Source: Streptomyces aurantiacus
GTDB lineage: Bacteria > Actinomycetota > Actinomycetes > Streptomycetales > Streptomycetaceae
Direction of reading: 5' to 3'
DNA length: 32,666 bases
Assembly (NCBI RefSeq): GCF_001418335.1
Contig: NZ_LIPP01000280.1
Location: 1-32,666 of the forward strand
Numbering within the stretch: position 1 is the first letter of the stretch; each line of letters starts with the position of its first letter. Position numbers and translations under genes: made by a program. The notes beneath the pieces were generated by a model. That model saw only the letters and a list, made by a program, of their open reading frames with translations. It was not told the DNA's origin and ran no database searches. Below are positions 6,987-15,800 of this stretch, piece by piece.

Positions 6987-8063
6987 TCAGTCCTCCAGGC
7001 GTACCGGCATCAGGATCGAGAAAGTGTTCTCGTCGTCGGGTCGGCGGATCGCGACCGGTGCCGTGGGGACGCCGATTTCCAGAATCAGCTGGTCCCGGGC
7101 TCCCGCCGTCAGCGAGTCCAACAGGAATTCGCGGTTCACGGCGACACGCTCCGGGTTGTCGTCGCCATCCGCGCAGATGGTCACTGTGCCGCCGTCCTCC
7201 ACCCTGAGCACGCTGAGAACCTGGGCGCCGGACTCGCCGGACTCGCCGGAACGGACAGAACCGGTGATCAGTGCCTTCCGCAACGCCGCCACCTCGACCA
7301 GGGCCCGGCGCCGGTCGGCAAGAGGGAGGAGACGTCGGTAGTCGGGGAAGTCGTGGTCGAGGCACCGACCTGCCGCCTGCCGGTCCCCGGCCTCCAGCGT
7401 CACGCGGTCACCGTCTACCGAGAGCAGTACGGGGCCCTCGCTGTCGATCAGCGCTCGCATCGCGTCGGCGAGCGGGGCGGGTACGACGACCTGTTCGCGC
7501 TGTCCCTCGTGCCCGGCGGCACCGGACCGCGCGACAGCCAGCCGATAGCGGTCAGTGGCCACGACATCGAGGTGCTCGCCCTCGATGTCGAACAGGACAC
7601 CGCCGAGCATCGGCAGACCGGGATCGGCACTCGCCGCGAAGCGGACCGCGTCCAGGGCGGCGGCCAACTCCGCTGCGGGGACGGACAACCGGACGGCGGC
7701 GGTACGGAGTGAGGTCATGGCGTTCTCCCTGTGATCGAGTAGGGCTCGGAGTGCGGAGAACTCTCTGCGGGCATCGGACAGCCCTTCTTCGAGGCGCCGC
7801 AGATGTGCCCTGAGCAACGTCCGGACGAGGCCGGGGTCCGCGCTGGACCAGCCGGCCAGCACGAGCCGGATGTCCGCCAACGGCATGCCCGCCCGACGCA
7901 GCCGGGCCAGCAACCGGGCCTCCTCCAACTGCTCCGGCTCATACCAGCGATATCCGCTGACCGGGTCCACCCAAGCGGGGACCAGCACACCGGCCCGGTC
8001 GTAGAACCGCAGCGCGCTCGCGCTCAGTCCGCCGTCTCGGGCCATCTCCCCGATACTGCGCAT
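6987..8063 (-). CDS. MerR-family regulator fused to a DNA polymerase III beta-clamp-like domain
   Basis: A 358-aa protein; ATG 8063 has a GGAG site 8 nt upstream. Residues 1-70 form a MerR helix-turn-helix with wing (IGEMARDGGLSASALRFYDR, then SGYRWYEPEQLEEARLL). A linker helix follows to about 115. The rest resembles DnaN: AAELAAALDAVRFAAS, LPMLGGVLFDIEGEHLDVVA, ATDRYRLAV, and a C-terminal domain ending NTFSILMPVRL. The clamp part covers about two of the three repeats of a true beta subunit, so it is unlikely to be the replicative clamp. Such fusions are known in actinomycetes, with the clamp-like part of unknown role, perhaps a ligand or protein docking fold. Its promoter (8083-8113) has the MerR-type 19-bp spacer with a perfect dyad, indicating autoregulation. 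Confidence 0.85.
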   Translation of the reverse strand: MRSIGEMARDGGLSASALRFYDRAGVLVPAWVDPVSGYRWYEPEQLEEARLLARLRRAGMPLADIRLVLAGWSSADPGLVRTLLRAHLRRLEEGLSDARREFSALRALLDHRENAMTSLRTAAVRLSVPAAELAAALDAVRFAASADPGLPMLGGVLFDIEGEHLDVVATDRYRLAVARSGAAGHEGQREQVVVPAPLADAMRALIDSEGPVLLSVDGDRVTLEAGDRQAAGRCLDHDFPDYRRLLPLADRRRALVEVAALRKALITGSVRSGESGESGAQVLSVLRVEDGGTVTICADGDDNPERVAVNREFLLDSLTAGARDQLILEIGVPTAPVAIRRPDDENTFSILMPVRLED

Positions 8064-8082
8064 CTCGTTCTCCACACCCGGA

Positions 8083-8113
8083 ACTCTGATCCCTCGACAA
8101 GGTCGAGGGTCAA
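8083..8113 (-). promoter_or_regulatory. MerR-type promoter with 19-bp spacer and perfect dyad
   Basis: On the minus strand TTGACC (8113-8108) and CAGAGT (8088-8083) are separated by 19 bp instead of 17. The spacer carries CCCTCGAC-CTT-GTCGAGGG, a perfect 8-bp inverted repeat (8091-8109) that overlaps the -35. This is the classical layout of MerR-family operators and lies 20 bp upstream of the regulator's own start codon. Confidence 0.8.
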
Positions 8114-8242
8114 CCTCGGCCACGGGCTGGACCAGTCACTCGGGCCGGGCAGTCGTTCCGAGTGGTGGCCGTGGTCCCGACGGATCGTCGGGAAAGCGGA
8201 CCCATCGAACCTTCCTGTACCCGGGCGCCTGGGCCGCTTTCC

Positions 8243-8282
8243 CTGGCGCACCCAGGCGGAGACCGGCGCCAGGGTGCGCCAG
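8243..8282 (-). terminator. Terminator hairpin of the ParB/GmrSD-like operon
   Basis: CTGGCGCACCC (8243-8253) pairs perfectly with GGGTGCGCCAG (8272-8282) over an 18-nt loop. It lies about 40 nt beyond the stop of the last gene of the minus-strand operon (8320) and before the MerR promoter. The rest of the 8114-8319 gap shows no gene. Confidence 0.7.
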
Positions 8283-8319
8283 CTTCCGCGCCTGCACATT
8301 GGCGTGTGCGCATCGCACC

Positions 8320-8937
8320 TCAACCGGTTTCAGGAGCCAGCCAACCGATGTGACTCAGAACAGGTACGACCCGGAAGTGGATGAAGGCGAGCAGCGGACT
8401 CTCGTCGTCCTCTGTCGGAAAGAAGAGGGCATGTTGAAGCCGTCGTTCGTCCTGCGGATCGTCCAGCTCCACTGGCGGAAAGCGTAGATGCGGTCGATCG
8501 AGCCCCTGATCCAGTGTGACTCCCCGGCGTGCGGTCAGCTTTCTCAAGTGATTCGGTCCCAGAGCGTGGACGAGGTCCGCCGTGGTGAATGACTTCCTGA
8601 TCCGCGGTCTCTCGTTCTCGTCGACGTAGGTGGGATACACCATCAGACGCTCTTCGCCGCTCCGCCGGCCGACCGTGATGCCCGACCGTAGCCGGTTGTG
8701 GGTATCGGACAGGGCGGCCGGCATCTCGGGCACGACATCGGGCTTGTACAGGACCAGGTCTCGCTCACCGTTCTCCCACCGATTGTCGTGCACGGTGAGT
8801 GAGGGACGACGGTCAGGGAGATGTAACTCCCATTCCACCGCCGTAGCCACGGATGCCACACCGGAACAGGTCCTCCCGGCCTTGCCCGTCACCAGATCCT
8901 TATGACGTTTCAGCGTAAGTCCGTTCAGGGAACGCAT
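8320..8937 (-). CDS. Protein of unknown function, last gene of the GmrSD-like operon
   Basis: A 205-aa protein starting at ATG 8937 with GGAGG about 12 nt upstream. It begins 37 nt after the stop of the GmrSD-like gene on the same strand, so the two are probably co-transcribed. It has no signal peptide or membrane segment. Recognisable stretches are VEWELHLPDRRPSLTVHDN, a beta-rich centre with SGITVGRRSGEERLMVYPTY, and KSFTTADLVHALGPNHLRKL, which could be a helical DNA- or protein-contact region. I recognise no family. Given its place, a partner or modulator of the GmrSD-like nuclease is conceivable but untested. Confidence 0.7.
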   Translation of the reverse strand: MRSLNGLTLKRHKDLVTGKAGRTCSGVASVATAVEWELHLPDRRPSLTVHDNRWENGERDLVLYKPDVVPEMPAALSDTHNRLRSGITVGRRSGEERLMVYPTYVDENERPRIRKSFTTADLVHALGPNHLRKLTARRGVTLDQGLDRPHLRFPPVELDDPQDERRLQHALFFPTEDDESPLLAFIHFRVVPVLSHIGWLAPETG

Positions 8938-8974
8938 GTTGCGTCACCGCCTCCTTTTCGTTGCTCGCTCGTCC

Positions 8975-11521
8975 TCAGCCCCGCCGCGCCAGATCCAGCG
9001 CCGCCACCCCCACGAACCAGTCCAGCACCTCGCAGATCTCGTCGCCGTGCCGTGCGAACACGCTCAGCGGGAAGGACGGACGCAGCTCCAGCTTCGCCTC
9101 GGGCAGGTCGATGCCGTCGATCTTGTTCAGGCGGTTCAGGAGTTCCCGGCGCTGCTCCGTGTCGTCGAACGGGCTACGCGTCTTGAGGTACTGGAAGACC
9201 ACCTCGACCGTCCCGCTGACGGGATAAATCCCGACCGGCCACATCAGGTGCGGCCGACGGCTGGTTCCAAGGTCCAGCATGGGGAAGCAGGTCGTCTCCT
9301 CATGGCGGCCGTAGGTGACATGGCCGCCTTGGCGGCGCCAGAAGTCGAGGGCTGCCTCGACGTCGGCGTACGCGTCGGGCCAGTTCTCCCGCAGCTGCGT
9401 ACGGAATCGCTCGGCCGCCACCTCGTCCTCCCCCTCGGGAAGCGGGTCGTGCGCGGCAGGCTGCGTCACGTCCTTACCCAGCAGGGTGGCCAGTTCAGCG
9501 GCCGACAGGCGCTGGGAAGAGTGGGCCCGCCCCAAGGAGTCGAAGCGCACACCCTCGCTCTTCAACAGCTCCTGCGGCGGCGGTCGATCACTGCCCTCCG
9601 CCCAGCGGAAGGACGGAGAGACCCTGCCCTCCACCGTGAGCACACGATAGGCGCCGAGCACGGTCGGATTGGAGCCCAGATAGACGCCGACGGGCACCGG
9701 GTGGCTGCCGATCAGCTCGGCGACGTCGCCGTACGTCGTCCAGGTTCCGCTCGGCATGACCACCAGCGCGGCGCGCAGCTCGGCCCAGCCGGGGGAGGCC
9801 TCGCCCGTCGGTTTGACCCCACCGATCGGGCCAGGCCACAGTTCCACGGCGCGGTCGGCCAGACGACCGCCACGGTCCACGATCTCGGCCTTGCCCCAAC
9901 GCTGTTCCGAGGCGATCTCCAGGTTCATCCGAAGGGCGCTCGCGTCGAGAATTTGTTGCTTGCGCTCGAACGGGTGATTGGAGAGCTTGGCATTGTCGCC
10001 GCTCAGGGTGAGGTTGCCGAGCGTGTGCACCAGCAGGTCGCGTAGTTCCTGCGGTGTCTGGTGCGGTTCCGTCTCCTCGGCGAGCAGGTCGAACCACGCC
10101 GGAGCGGGGTTCTGCGGCAGGACGTGCTCCACGGTGAGGGACGCCTTGGCGAAGTCCACGGGCTCGGAGGCGCGATAGCTCTCCTCCAGGCGACGCAAAA
10201 TGTAACTGCGTTGTGGAGGTCGCCCCGACCAGTAGAAGGGCTTGGTGCGGATGGCCTCGCGCAGCTCCTCGTCGCTCGGCCAACGCCGGCGTCGGCCGGA
10301 CAGGAATCGTCTCACCGCCTCGGCAGCCGGTCGGTCGGTCTCCAGCTCCTTCGGCGCCTCCATGAAGATCCGATTGAGGTTGGTTGTCGGCGTCTGACAG
10401 ATCAAGCGCCGTACCAGATAGGACTCGACGTATCCCAGCGCCTGGGCCGCGTCCTCCGGTGTGGTCCTCCCGGCGTCGAGAAGGTCCAGCAGGTGCAGTG
10501 CGAGCGGGTAGTGGGTCTGGCCACCCCAGGCGGTTAGCCGTTCCAGGACCGCGCGAAGGGCGGGTGACCGCTCACGTGCGGGATCGATGATCCGCAGAAA
10601 TCGCCGTGCACGCTGGGCCAGTTGCTCGATCTCGCGTTGCAGCGCGTCCTCGTCGCCGGCCAGTGGTTGCAGCCGTTTCTGCTGCTCGCGGTAGATCTCA
10701 CTCTGCTTGGTCTTGTAGTGGCCACGCACGACGAGATCGAGCCACACCAGCAGTTCGAGGTTCTTCGGGCCCAGACTCTGCTGCATGGGCAGCCACAGTT
10801 CCTCGTAGATCCGCTCGCCTCGCTTGGGCAGGAGCATGAACACGTGGTTGCGCAGCAGGTCGCTCTGGCTGAGCCCGACCCCCGTGTTGTTGATCGACTC
10901 GAAGATCCGGTACACGTTGTCGCCCGGCTCGGCGGTGATCTCCACGATGGAGAGCAGGTCCTTGAGTACCGTTTCGACCGTGGTGGTCCAGCGCTCGTCG
11001 CCCGACTCGTGGCCCTCGGCCAGCGCACCGCGGAAGAAGCGGTAGGCACTCCCCACGTTGTCGCCTCCGCCGGCCTCCGCCCGGGACTGGACGCAGGAGA
11101 TGTACGCTTCCCGGTCCGCCTGTGTGGGCAACAGCCGGTAGTGGTCCACACCCTCGTGGAACTCGTTGACCAGCGTCTGACGGTGTACCCGGTCCACTCC
11201 GCGCACGTCACCCGTCTCCTTGAGATGATCGCGCAACGCGGTGAAGGCCAACATCAATGTGGTCAGCCGTTGTTGGCCGTCCACCACCAGCCATCTCTGC
11301 ACGCCGCCCGCCTGGATCTGACCGGGCGCGAGCACCACCGAACCGAGGAAGTGCGGCGCCGTCGGCTCGCCGGCCAGATGCTGGTCGACGAGCTCACTGA
11401 TGTCCTCCCAGAGCCGTTTCAGCTGATCCCCGCCCCAGCTGTAAGTGCGCTGGTAGAGCGGCACTTGGAACTGCTTGTCCCCTTGGACGAGCTTGAGGAA
11501 GGTGATCTCCTGGGCGCGCAT
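8975..11521 (-). CDS. GmrSD-type DUF262/DUF1524 protein with alkyltransferase-like domain
   Basis: An 848-aa protein; ATG 11521 follows GGAAAGGG. The N-terminal DUF262 (GmrS-like, ParB-fold) shows FQVPLYQRTYSWG (about 18-30) and VVDGQQRLTTLMLAF (about 79-93), the DGQQR nucleotide-binding motif. The DUF1524 HNH-nuclease part shows VEHVLPQNP (His near 464) and HTLGNLTLSGDNAKLSNHPF (about 500-520). After it comes MPSGTWTTYGDVAELIG (about 587-605), which resembles the DNA-binding domain of O6-alkylguanine transferase-like (ATL) proteins but lacks the PCHR active-site motif. A further beta-rich C-terminal domain (about 690-848) is unassigned. GmrSD enzymes are type IV restriction nucleases that cut modified phage DNA; the ATL part may add recognition of altered bases. 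It lies between a ParB-like gene and a small gene in one operon. Confidence 0.85.
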   Translation of the reverse strand: MRAQEITFLKLVQGDKQFQVPLYQRTYSWGGDQLKRLWEDISELVDQHLAGEPTAPHFLGSVVLAPGQIQAGGVQRWLVVDGQQRLTTLMLAFTALRDHLKETGDVRGVDRVHRQTLVNEFHEGVDHYRLLPTQADREAYISCVQSRAEAGGGDNVGSAYRFFRGALAEGHESGDERWTTTVETVLKDLLSIVEITAEPGDNVYRIFESINNTGVGLSQSDLLRNHVFMLLPKRGERIYEELWLPMQQSLGPKNLELLVWLDLVVRGHYKTKQSEIYREQQKRLQPLAGDEDALQREIEQLAQRARRFLRIIDPARERSPALRAVLERLTAWGGQTHYPLALHLLDLLDAGRTTPEDAAQALGYVESYLVRRLICQTPTTNLNRIFMEAPKELETDRPAAEAVRRFLSGRRRRWPSDEELREAIRTKPFYWSGRPPQRSYILRRLEESYRASEPVDFAKASLTVEHVLPQNPAPAWFDLLAEETEPHQTPQELRDLLVHTLGNLTLSGDNAKLSNHPFERKQQILDASALRMNLEIASEQRWGKAEIVDRGGRLADRAVELWPGPIGGVKPTGEASPGWAELRAALVVMPSGTWTTYGDVAELIGSHPVPVGVYLGSNPTVLGAYRVLTVEGRVSPSFRWAEGSDRPPPQELLKSEGVRFDSLGRAHSSQRLSAAELATLLGKDVTQPAAHDPLPEGEDEVAAERFRTQLRENWPDAYADVEAALDFWRRQGGHVTYGRHEETTCFPMLDLGTSRRPHLMWPVGIYPVSGTVEVVFQYLKTRSPFDDTEQRRELLNRLNKIDGIDLPEAKLELRPSFPLSVFARHGDEICEVLDWFVGVAALDLARRG

Positions 11522-11661
11522 GTGCGTCCCTTTCCTTGACGTTCTCCAACGGCTTACCTGTCCAGGTGCACACGACTGCACAGGACTGAGGACTGCACCG
11601 GCCCGGGAACGCCCGTCCACGTCAGGTGCGCCTCGGGCCACGGGGCCGATACCCGCCGAAC

Positions 11662-12510
11662 CTATGCCATTTCAGTGTTGTTGTCCGCCGATGTCAGGGC
11701 CGAGCGGCGGGAGATGCGCGGCATCGTCTCGTTGGGGGAGCGGCGCAGCAGTTTGATCGTGCGGCCCTCGACCCACGCGTTCCACGCCTTGAGGTAGTAG
11801 AGCAGGTGCTCGCGTGAGTCGTCGCGACGCCTGTGCGCGCTGCCCAGTGCGAGGTTGAGCATCGTGTTGCGCAGCGTCAGGCGCGGGTCGCCCGGCTCCA
11901 GGCGGGCGCCGGTGACGACCCCCTCCTCCCAGGCGGACTGATCGATGTCGGGCCGCGCCTCGCTGGTGACGTACCAGCCGATCGTGGCCGCCGTGACGGT
12001 GATGCGGCACCCCCGGTTCAGTGCGATGCCGCGGTGGAGGGCGGTGCGGATGCCGGGGTGTTCGCCGAGCAGGTTCAGGAGCTGGTCGTTGCTCGTGACC
12101 GACGAGCCGCCGCTCCAAGCGGAGTCGGGGGCGCTGCGGTACAGGTGCAGCCCACGCAGAGCGGCCGCCAGGTGGGTCGCGTTGGCCTCCCCCGCGAGGG
12201 CCAGCGCGTCCCGGCCGGTGCGTCTGCGACCCGTGTCCATCACGGTGAACGCCGCACGAGGCACGCCGTGCGTGACGGTCAGGGGCACAGCGATGCCGGC
12301 CTTGACGATGGCGGCCAGGCGGTGCTGTCCGTCGATGAGGACATCGTCCTCGTCGAAGGCGATGCCCTGGTGCGTCAGCTGCCATTCCCCGCGCTGGATC
12401 TGACCGGCCAACTGCTGCACCGTGCTCTTGCTGAGCGGCCTGTTGCTGGTGTTGCGGGCGAGCCACTGCGCCGCCAACTGGGGTGACACGTCGAGCACTT
12501 GCATGTGCAT
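11662..12510 (-). CDS. ParB-like (DGQHR-type) nuclease-fold protein
   Basis: A 282-aa protein starting at ATG 12510 (an ATG two codons later at 12504 is also possible). The N-terminal ParB-like module contains RPLSKSTVQQLAGQIQRGEW and VLIDGQHRLAAIVKAG (about 57-72), followed by VPLTVTHGV. The C-terminal two thirds are helical with a basic end. Such single ParB/Srx-fold proteins with IDGQHR occur in phages and in accessory regions; some ParB-fold proteins are nucleases or CTPases, but this one is uncharacterised. The operator at 12558-12576 contains the -35 of its likely promoter. Its stop is 140 nt before the GmrSD-like start on the same strand, so the two may form one operon, perhaps with an internal promoter. 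Confidence 0.8.
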   Translation of the reverse strand: MHMQVLDVSPQLAAQWLARNTSNRPLSKSTVQQLAGQIQRGEWQLTHQGIAFDEDDVLIDGQHRLAAIVKAGIAVPLTVTHGVPRAAFTVMDTGRRRTGRDALALAGEANATHLAAALRGLHLYRSAPDSAWSGGSSVTSNDQLLNLLGEHPGIRTALHRGIALNRGCRITVTAATIGWYVTSEARPDIDQSAWEEGVVTGARLEPGDPRLTLRNTMLNLALGSAHRRRDDSREHLLYYLKAWNAWVEGRTIKLLRRSPNETMPRISRRSALTSADNNTEMA

Positions 12511-12544
12511 GGCACTTCTACCTTTCTCGGGGTGTGTCAGTGAC

Positions 12545-12576
12545 AGCCTGGCGTGTGATGTGAACTAAGTCAACAG
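12545..12576 (-). promoter_or_regulatory. Shared operator, copy 4, with promoter of the ParB-like gene
   Basis: The plus strand reads ATGTGAACTAAGTCAACAG at 12558-12576. On the minus strand TTGACT (12573-12568) and CAGGCT (12550-12545) are 17 bp apart, about 35 bp before the ParB-like start codon at 12510. The operator therefore overlaps the -35 of the minus-strand promoter. Confidence 0.55.
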
Positions 12577-12711
12577 CTCCACGGTTCGTGCGTCGGGCTC
12601 TGATCCTTTGCTGAGGCCTGTCGACCTTGTTGGGGATCGCTCACCGGTGGCGATCTGTGCTCACTGCTGTCCGTGGTGGGGTGGGCATCCGGGTTTGCTG
12701 CTACGCTCCCG

Positions 12712-12730
12712 ATGTGTGCTCAGTTCACAT
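12712..12730 (+). promoter_or_regulatory. Shared operator, copy 5, upstream of the large helicase
   Basis: ATGTGTGCTCAGTTCACAT is an imperfect palindrome whose reverse strand gives TGTGAACTGAGCACACA, matching the other copies. TACGCT at 12702-12707 could be a -10 box just upstream, but I see no good -35. It is 120-140 bp before the helicase start. The 12511-12852 gap otherwise holds only the small leader frame at 12758. Confidence 0.5.
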
Positions 12731-12757
12731 ACGAGTCCGCGCACCGGGGGGTGCCTT

Positions 12758-12856
12758 GTGGTCGAACTCGTGGTGGTCGAGCGCGTGGGTGTCGGGCGCG
12801 GAATGACTGGGCGGGCCACCGGATGGCCCTCAGCAGCGGTGGGGTGGGGCGTGTGA
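12758..12856 (+). CDS. Possible 32-aa leader peptide coupled to the large helicase
   Basis: GTG 12758 follows a GGGGGG stretch at 12745-12750 and opens a 32-codon frame (MVELVVVERVGVGRGMTGRA then TGWPSAAVGWGV). Its TGA at 12854-12856 overlaps the GTG start of the helicase at 12853. Such a GTGA overlap suggests translational coupling and would explain the lack of a clear ribosome binding site at the helicase start. In GC-rich DNA short frames arise easily, so this is tentative. Confidence 0.3.
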   Translation: MVELVVVERVGVGRGMTGRATGWPSAAVGWGV

Positions 12857-15800
12857 GTCAGGACGAGCGCGATCCGATTGGCGGTGTGCGGCCGGTCGGT
12901 TCCGTCTACCAGTACGGCGACGGCCTGTACGTGCGGGTGGGCGACGTCGTGCCGTATGCACTGGAGGGCCCCGAGGCCGGTCACGGCTACCGGCAGGGCG
13001 ACGATCTGGTGCGCTGCACCCTGTCGCTGAGCAACGGCACCGGCCGGCCGGTCGATCTCGACGGCATCACCCTGCTGGTGCGGGGAGGGCCGTACGGCAA
13101 GACGGGCCGACAGGTGCGGGATCACCGAAGTGACGTGCTCGACGACGGACTTGGGGGTACTCTGCGCACGGGGCGCAGGGCCTCCGTCACGTGGGCCTAC
13201 AGCATTCCGGCCGGCACCGTCGGTGACCTGGACATCGAGGTTCGCTTCCCCGGCGACCGGAAGAGCGTCACGTTCAGCACGGCGCCGGCCGCCGTTACCG
13301 GTGTGGTCGGCGCGCGCCCCGTACCGATGGCGTTCGACCAGTCCGTACCGCTCGGTGAGCGGCAGCGGTCGTTGTCCGAGGACCCGGACGAGGCCCCGCC
13401 ACAGCCCACGAACTGGCTCGGGCATGGGTCCGGGGCCGGGGCCGGACATGGGTCCGGGGCCGCGGTCGCAGGTGGACAGCCCGTCGTCGAACCGGACGGG
13501 CTCGGCGCCGTTCCGGCCCGGTCCGTCGGCACCGCGCGTCGCAGCGCCCGGCCACCGGCCCCGGAAGTCTCCGCCGACGAGCTGGACACCGCACGCGTCC
13601 GGCAGATCTTCCGGTTCCTCGCCGAGGCCGAGGAGTCCAGGACGACCCCCGTGCGTACGCTCGACGGGGCGGCCGGCACCGTGTGGTTCGACGAACTGCC
13701 GGATGACGACGGCGTCGAGGTGATGACCGACGGCACTCTCGCGGGAGCCGACCCGGCCTGGCTGACTGTCGCCCGCCCCGAACGCGAGGACGCGCCGCGC
13801 CTCAAGGCCCTGCTCGCGCCCTGGGTGGACGAGAGCCGTATACGCGACTTCAAGGAGCCGCGCGCCCCGCACCTGCGCCGGCGCGTCGACCCCGAGTTCG
13901 CCGACTGGTCCCGGGGCATCCCGCTCGACAAGACCTACCAGGAACTGGACGAACACCCCCAGCGGGAGAACATCGAGAAGCTGTACGCAGCCTGGGAACA
14001 GGAATGGCTCGCCTGGGCGGCCCGGCGCCGGGCGATCGACCCCTCGGTCAGGCTGTACGACCGACTGCACAAGATGCACGAGGACACCGCCAACCTCGGT
14101 GAGGCGTACGAACTCGTCCTCGGTCTCGGCCGGCTGACCTGGCAGACGAGCACCGGGCAGCGAGTGGAACGGCACCTCGTCACGCACCGGGCCACCATCC
14201 AGCTCGACCCCGCCACCGGCACGCTCACCGCCGGCCCCGACCCCACCGGCGTCGGCCTTGAGCTCGAAGAGGGCATGCTCGAAGGGGCCCAGCATGTGCC
14301 GGGCGCCGTGCGCGAGGCGATGGTCGCGGTGCTGGAGGACGCCTCCGACGTGACCGACCCCGGACACCTCGACGCCGTACACACCGCCCTGCGCAGCTGG
14401 GCCAATGCCGCGCACAGCGCCGGAAGTTACGCGCCGACCGTCGAACGCGCCAAGCCACGCAGCCTCGACGTACCGCAGGTGGGGCTCACCCCCGCGCTCG
14501 TCCTGCGCGAGCGCAGCCGCCGCTCGACCATGGACGCCCTCAAAGCCATAGCCCGGCAGATCGACGCGGGCACGCCGCCCACCGAACTCCTCAGCTACAT
14601 ATCGGGCCGCGACGGCGCGCTGACCGCTTCGGACCTCGCGGCGGCGGAGGACGACGGAGTGGCGGAGAACGCTGGAGCGGCGCAGGACGGCGGTACCGCG
14701 CGGAACAGCGCCGGCGACGAGATGTACTTCGCGCTGCCCGCCAACGAGGAGCAGCGCACGATCGCCGAACGGCTGCGTGCCAACCGGCTCGTCGTCGTCC
14801 AGGGCCCGCCCGGCACCGGCAAGACGCACACCATCGCGAACCTGGTCACCGACCTGCTCGCCCAGGGCAAGCGGGTCCTCATCACCAGCCACACCCCACG
14901 TGCCCTGCGCGTACTGCGGGACAAGCTCCCGGAGTCCGTACGCGACCTGTGCGTGAGCCGCACCGAGGACGGCGCGGCCGCCCAGCGGGAGCTGGAGGCG
15001 TCCGTGCAGCGGATCCTCGCCGAGTACGCCGGCTACGACGAGAAGGCGTCCCGGAACGGCATCCGTACACTCCAGTCCCGTCTTTCCCGAGCCCGTGCCG
15101 CCCAGGCGGCCATGCTGCGCGACCTCGCCGTACTGCGCGAACGGGAAACCCACCGCTTCGAGGCGGAGATCGGCGACTACCGGGGCAGCCTGCAGGAGAT
15201 CGCCGAGCGCCTCACCGCGGAGGCGGGACGGTACGGCTGGCTCGGCCCGGTCCCGCAGGAACAGCCCGCCCTGAGCGCCGATGACGCCCTGCGCCTGCTG
15301 CAGACCACCCGTGCGTACACACCGCACCACCAGGCACTGGCGGCCGAGGTGCCGGGACCCTCCGAACTGCCGGGCCCCGGCGACTTCGAGGAGGCCGTGC
15401 GCATCGTACGGTCGGCCGAGGAAGCACACGCGGCCGTGCGCCAGGACCCGCTCTGCGCGCGGTACGACACGGCCGTGCGGGGTCTCGGCGAGAGCGAACA
15501 GCGGCGGCTGTCGTCGGCGCTCGACACCTTCTCCGCCGCGCGCGCCCGCGCCACGGCTCTCGCCGCCGCGGCCGGTGACTGGGCCGCGGCACTCGTGGGA
15601 CAGGTGAGCGAGGGGCAGGACTGGCAGGCACGCAGCCGGCGGGCCGCCGTCACGGAAACCCTGACGGCCGTCGACAACTTGCTAGCCGCCCTGAGCACGG
15701 CCATGGTCAGCGGCCTGGAGCAGTACGACCCGGCCACGGCGCTCGCCCAGGCGACCGCGCTGCACGACGGCCTCGGTCAGGGACAGAAGCTGCGCGGGCC

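Noticed and set aside
12712..12730. A complete -35/-10 promoter for the large helicase at operator copy 5
   Set aside because: No hexamer pair with acceptable spacing was found on the plus strand around the operator, so only the operator is annotated.
12661..15429. 922-codon minus-strand open frame opposite the large helicase gene
   Set aside because: The composition (runs of Gly, Arg, Val and repeated LG/QG/EV) is typical of the antisense of a high-GC gene, it has no domain, and it lies fully opposite a gene with clear helicase motifs.
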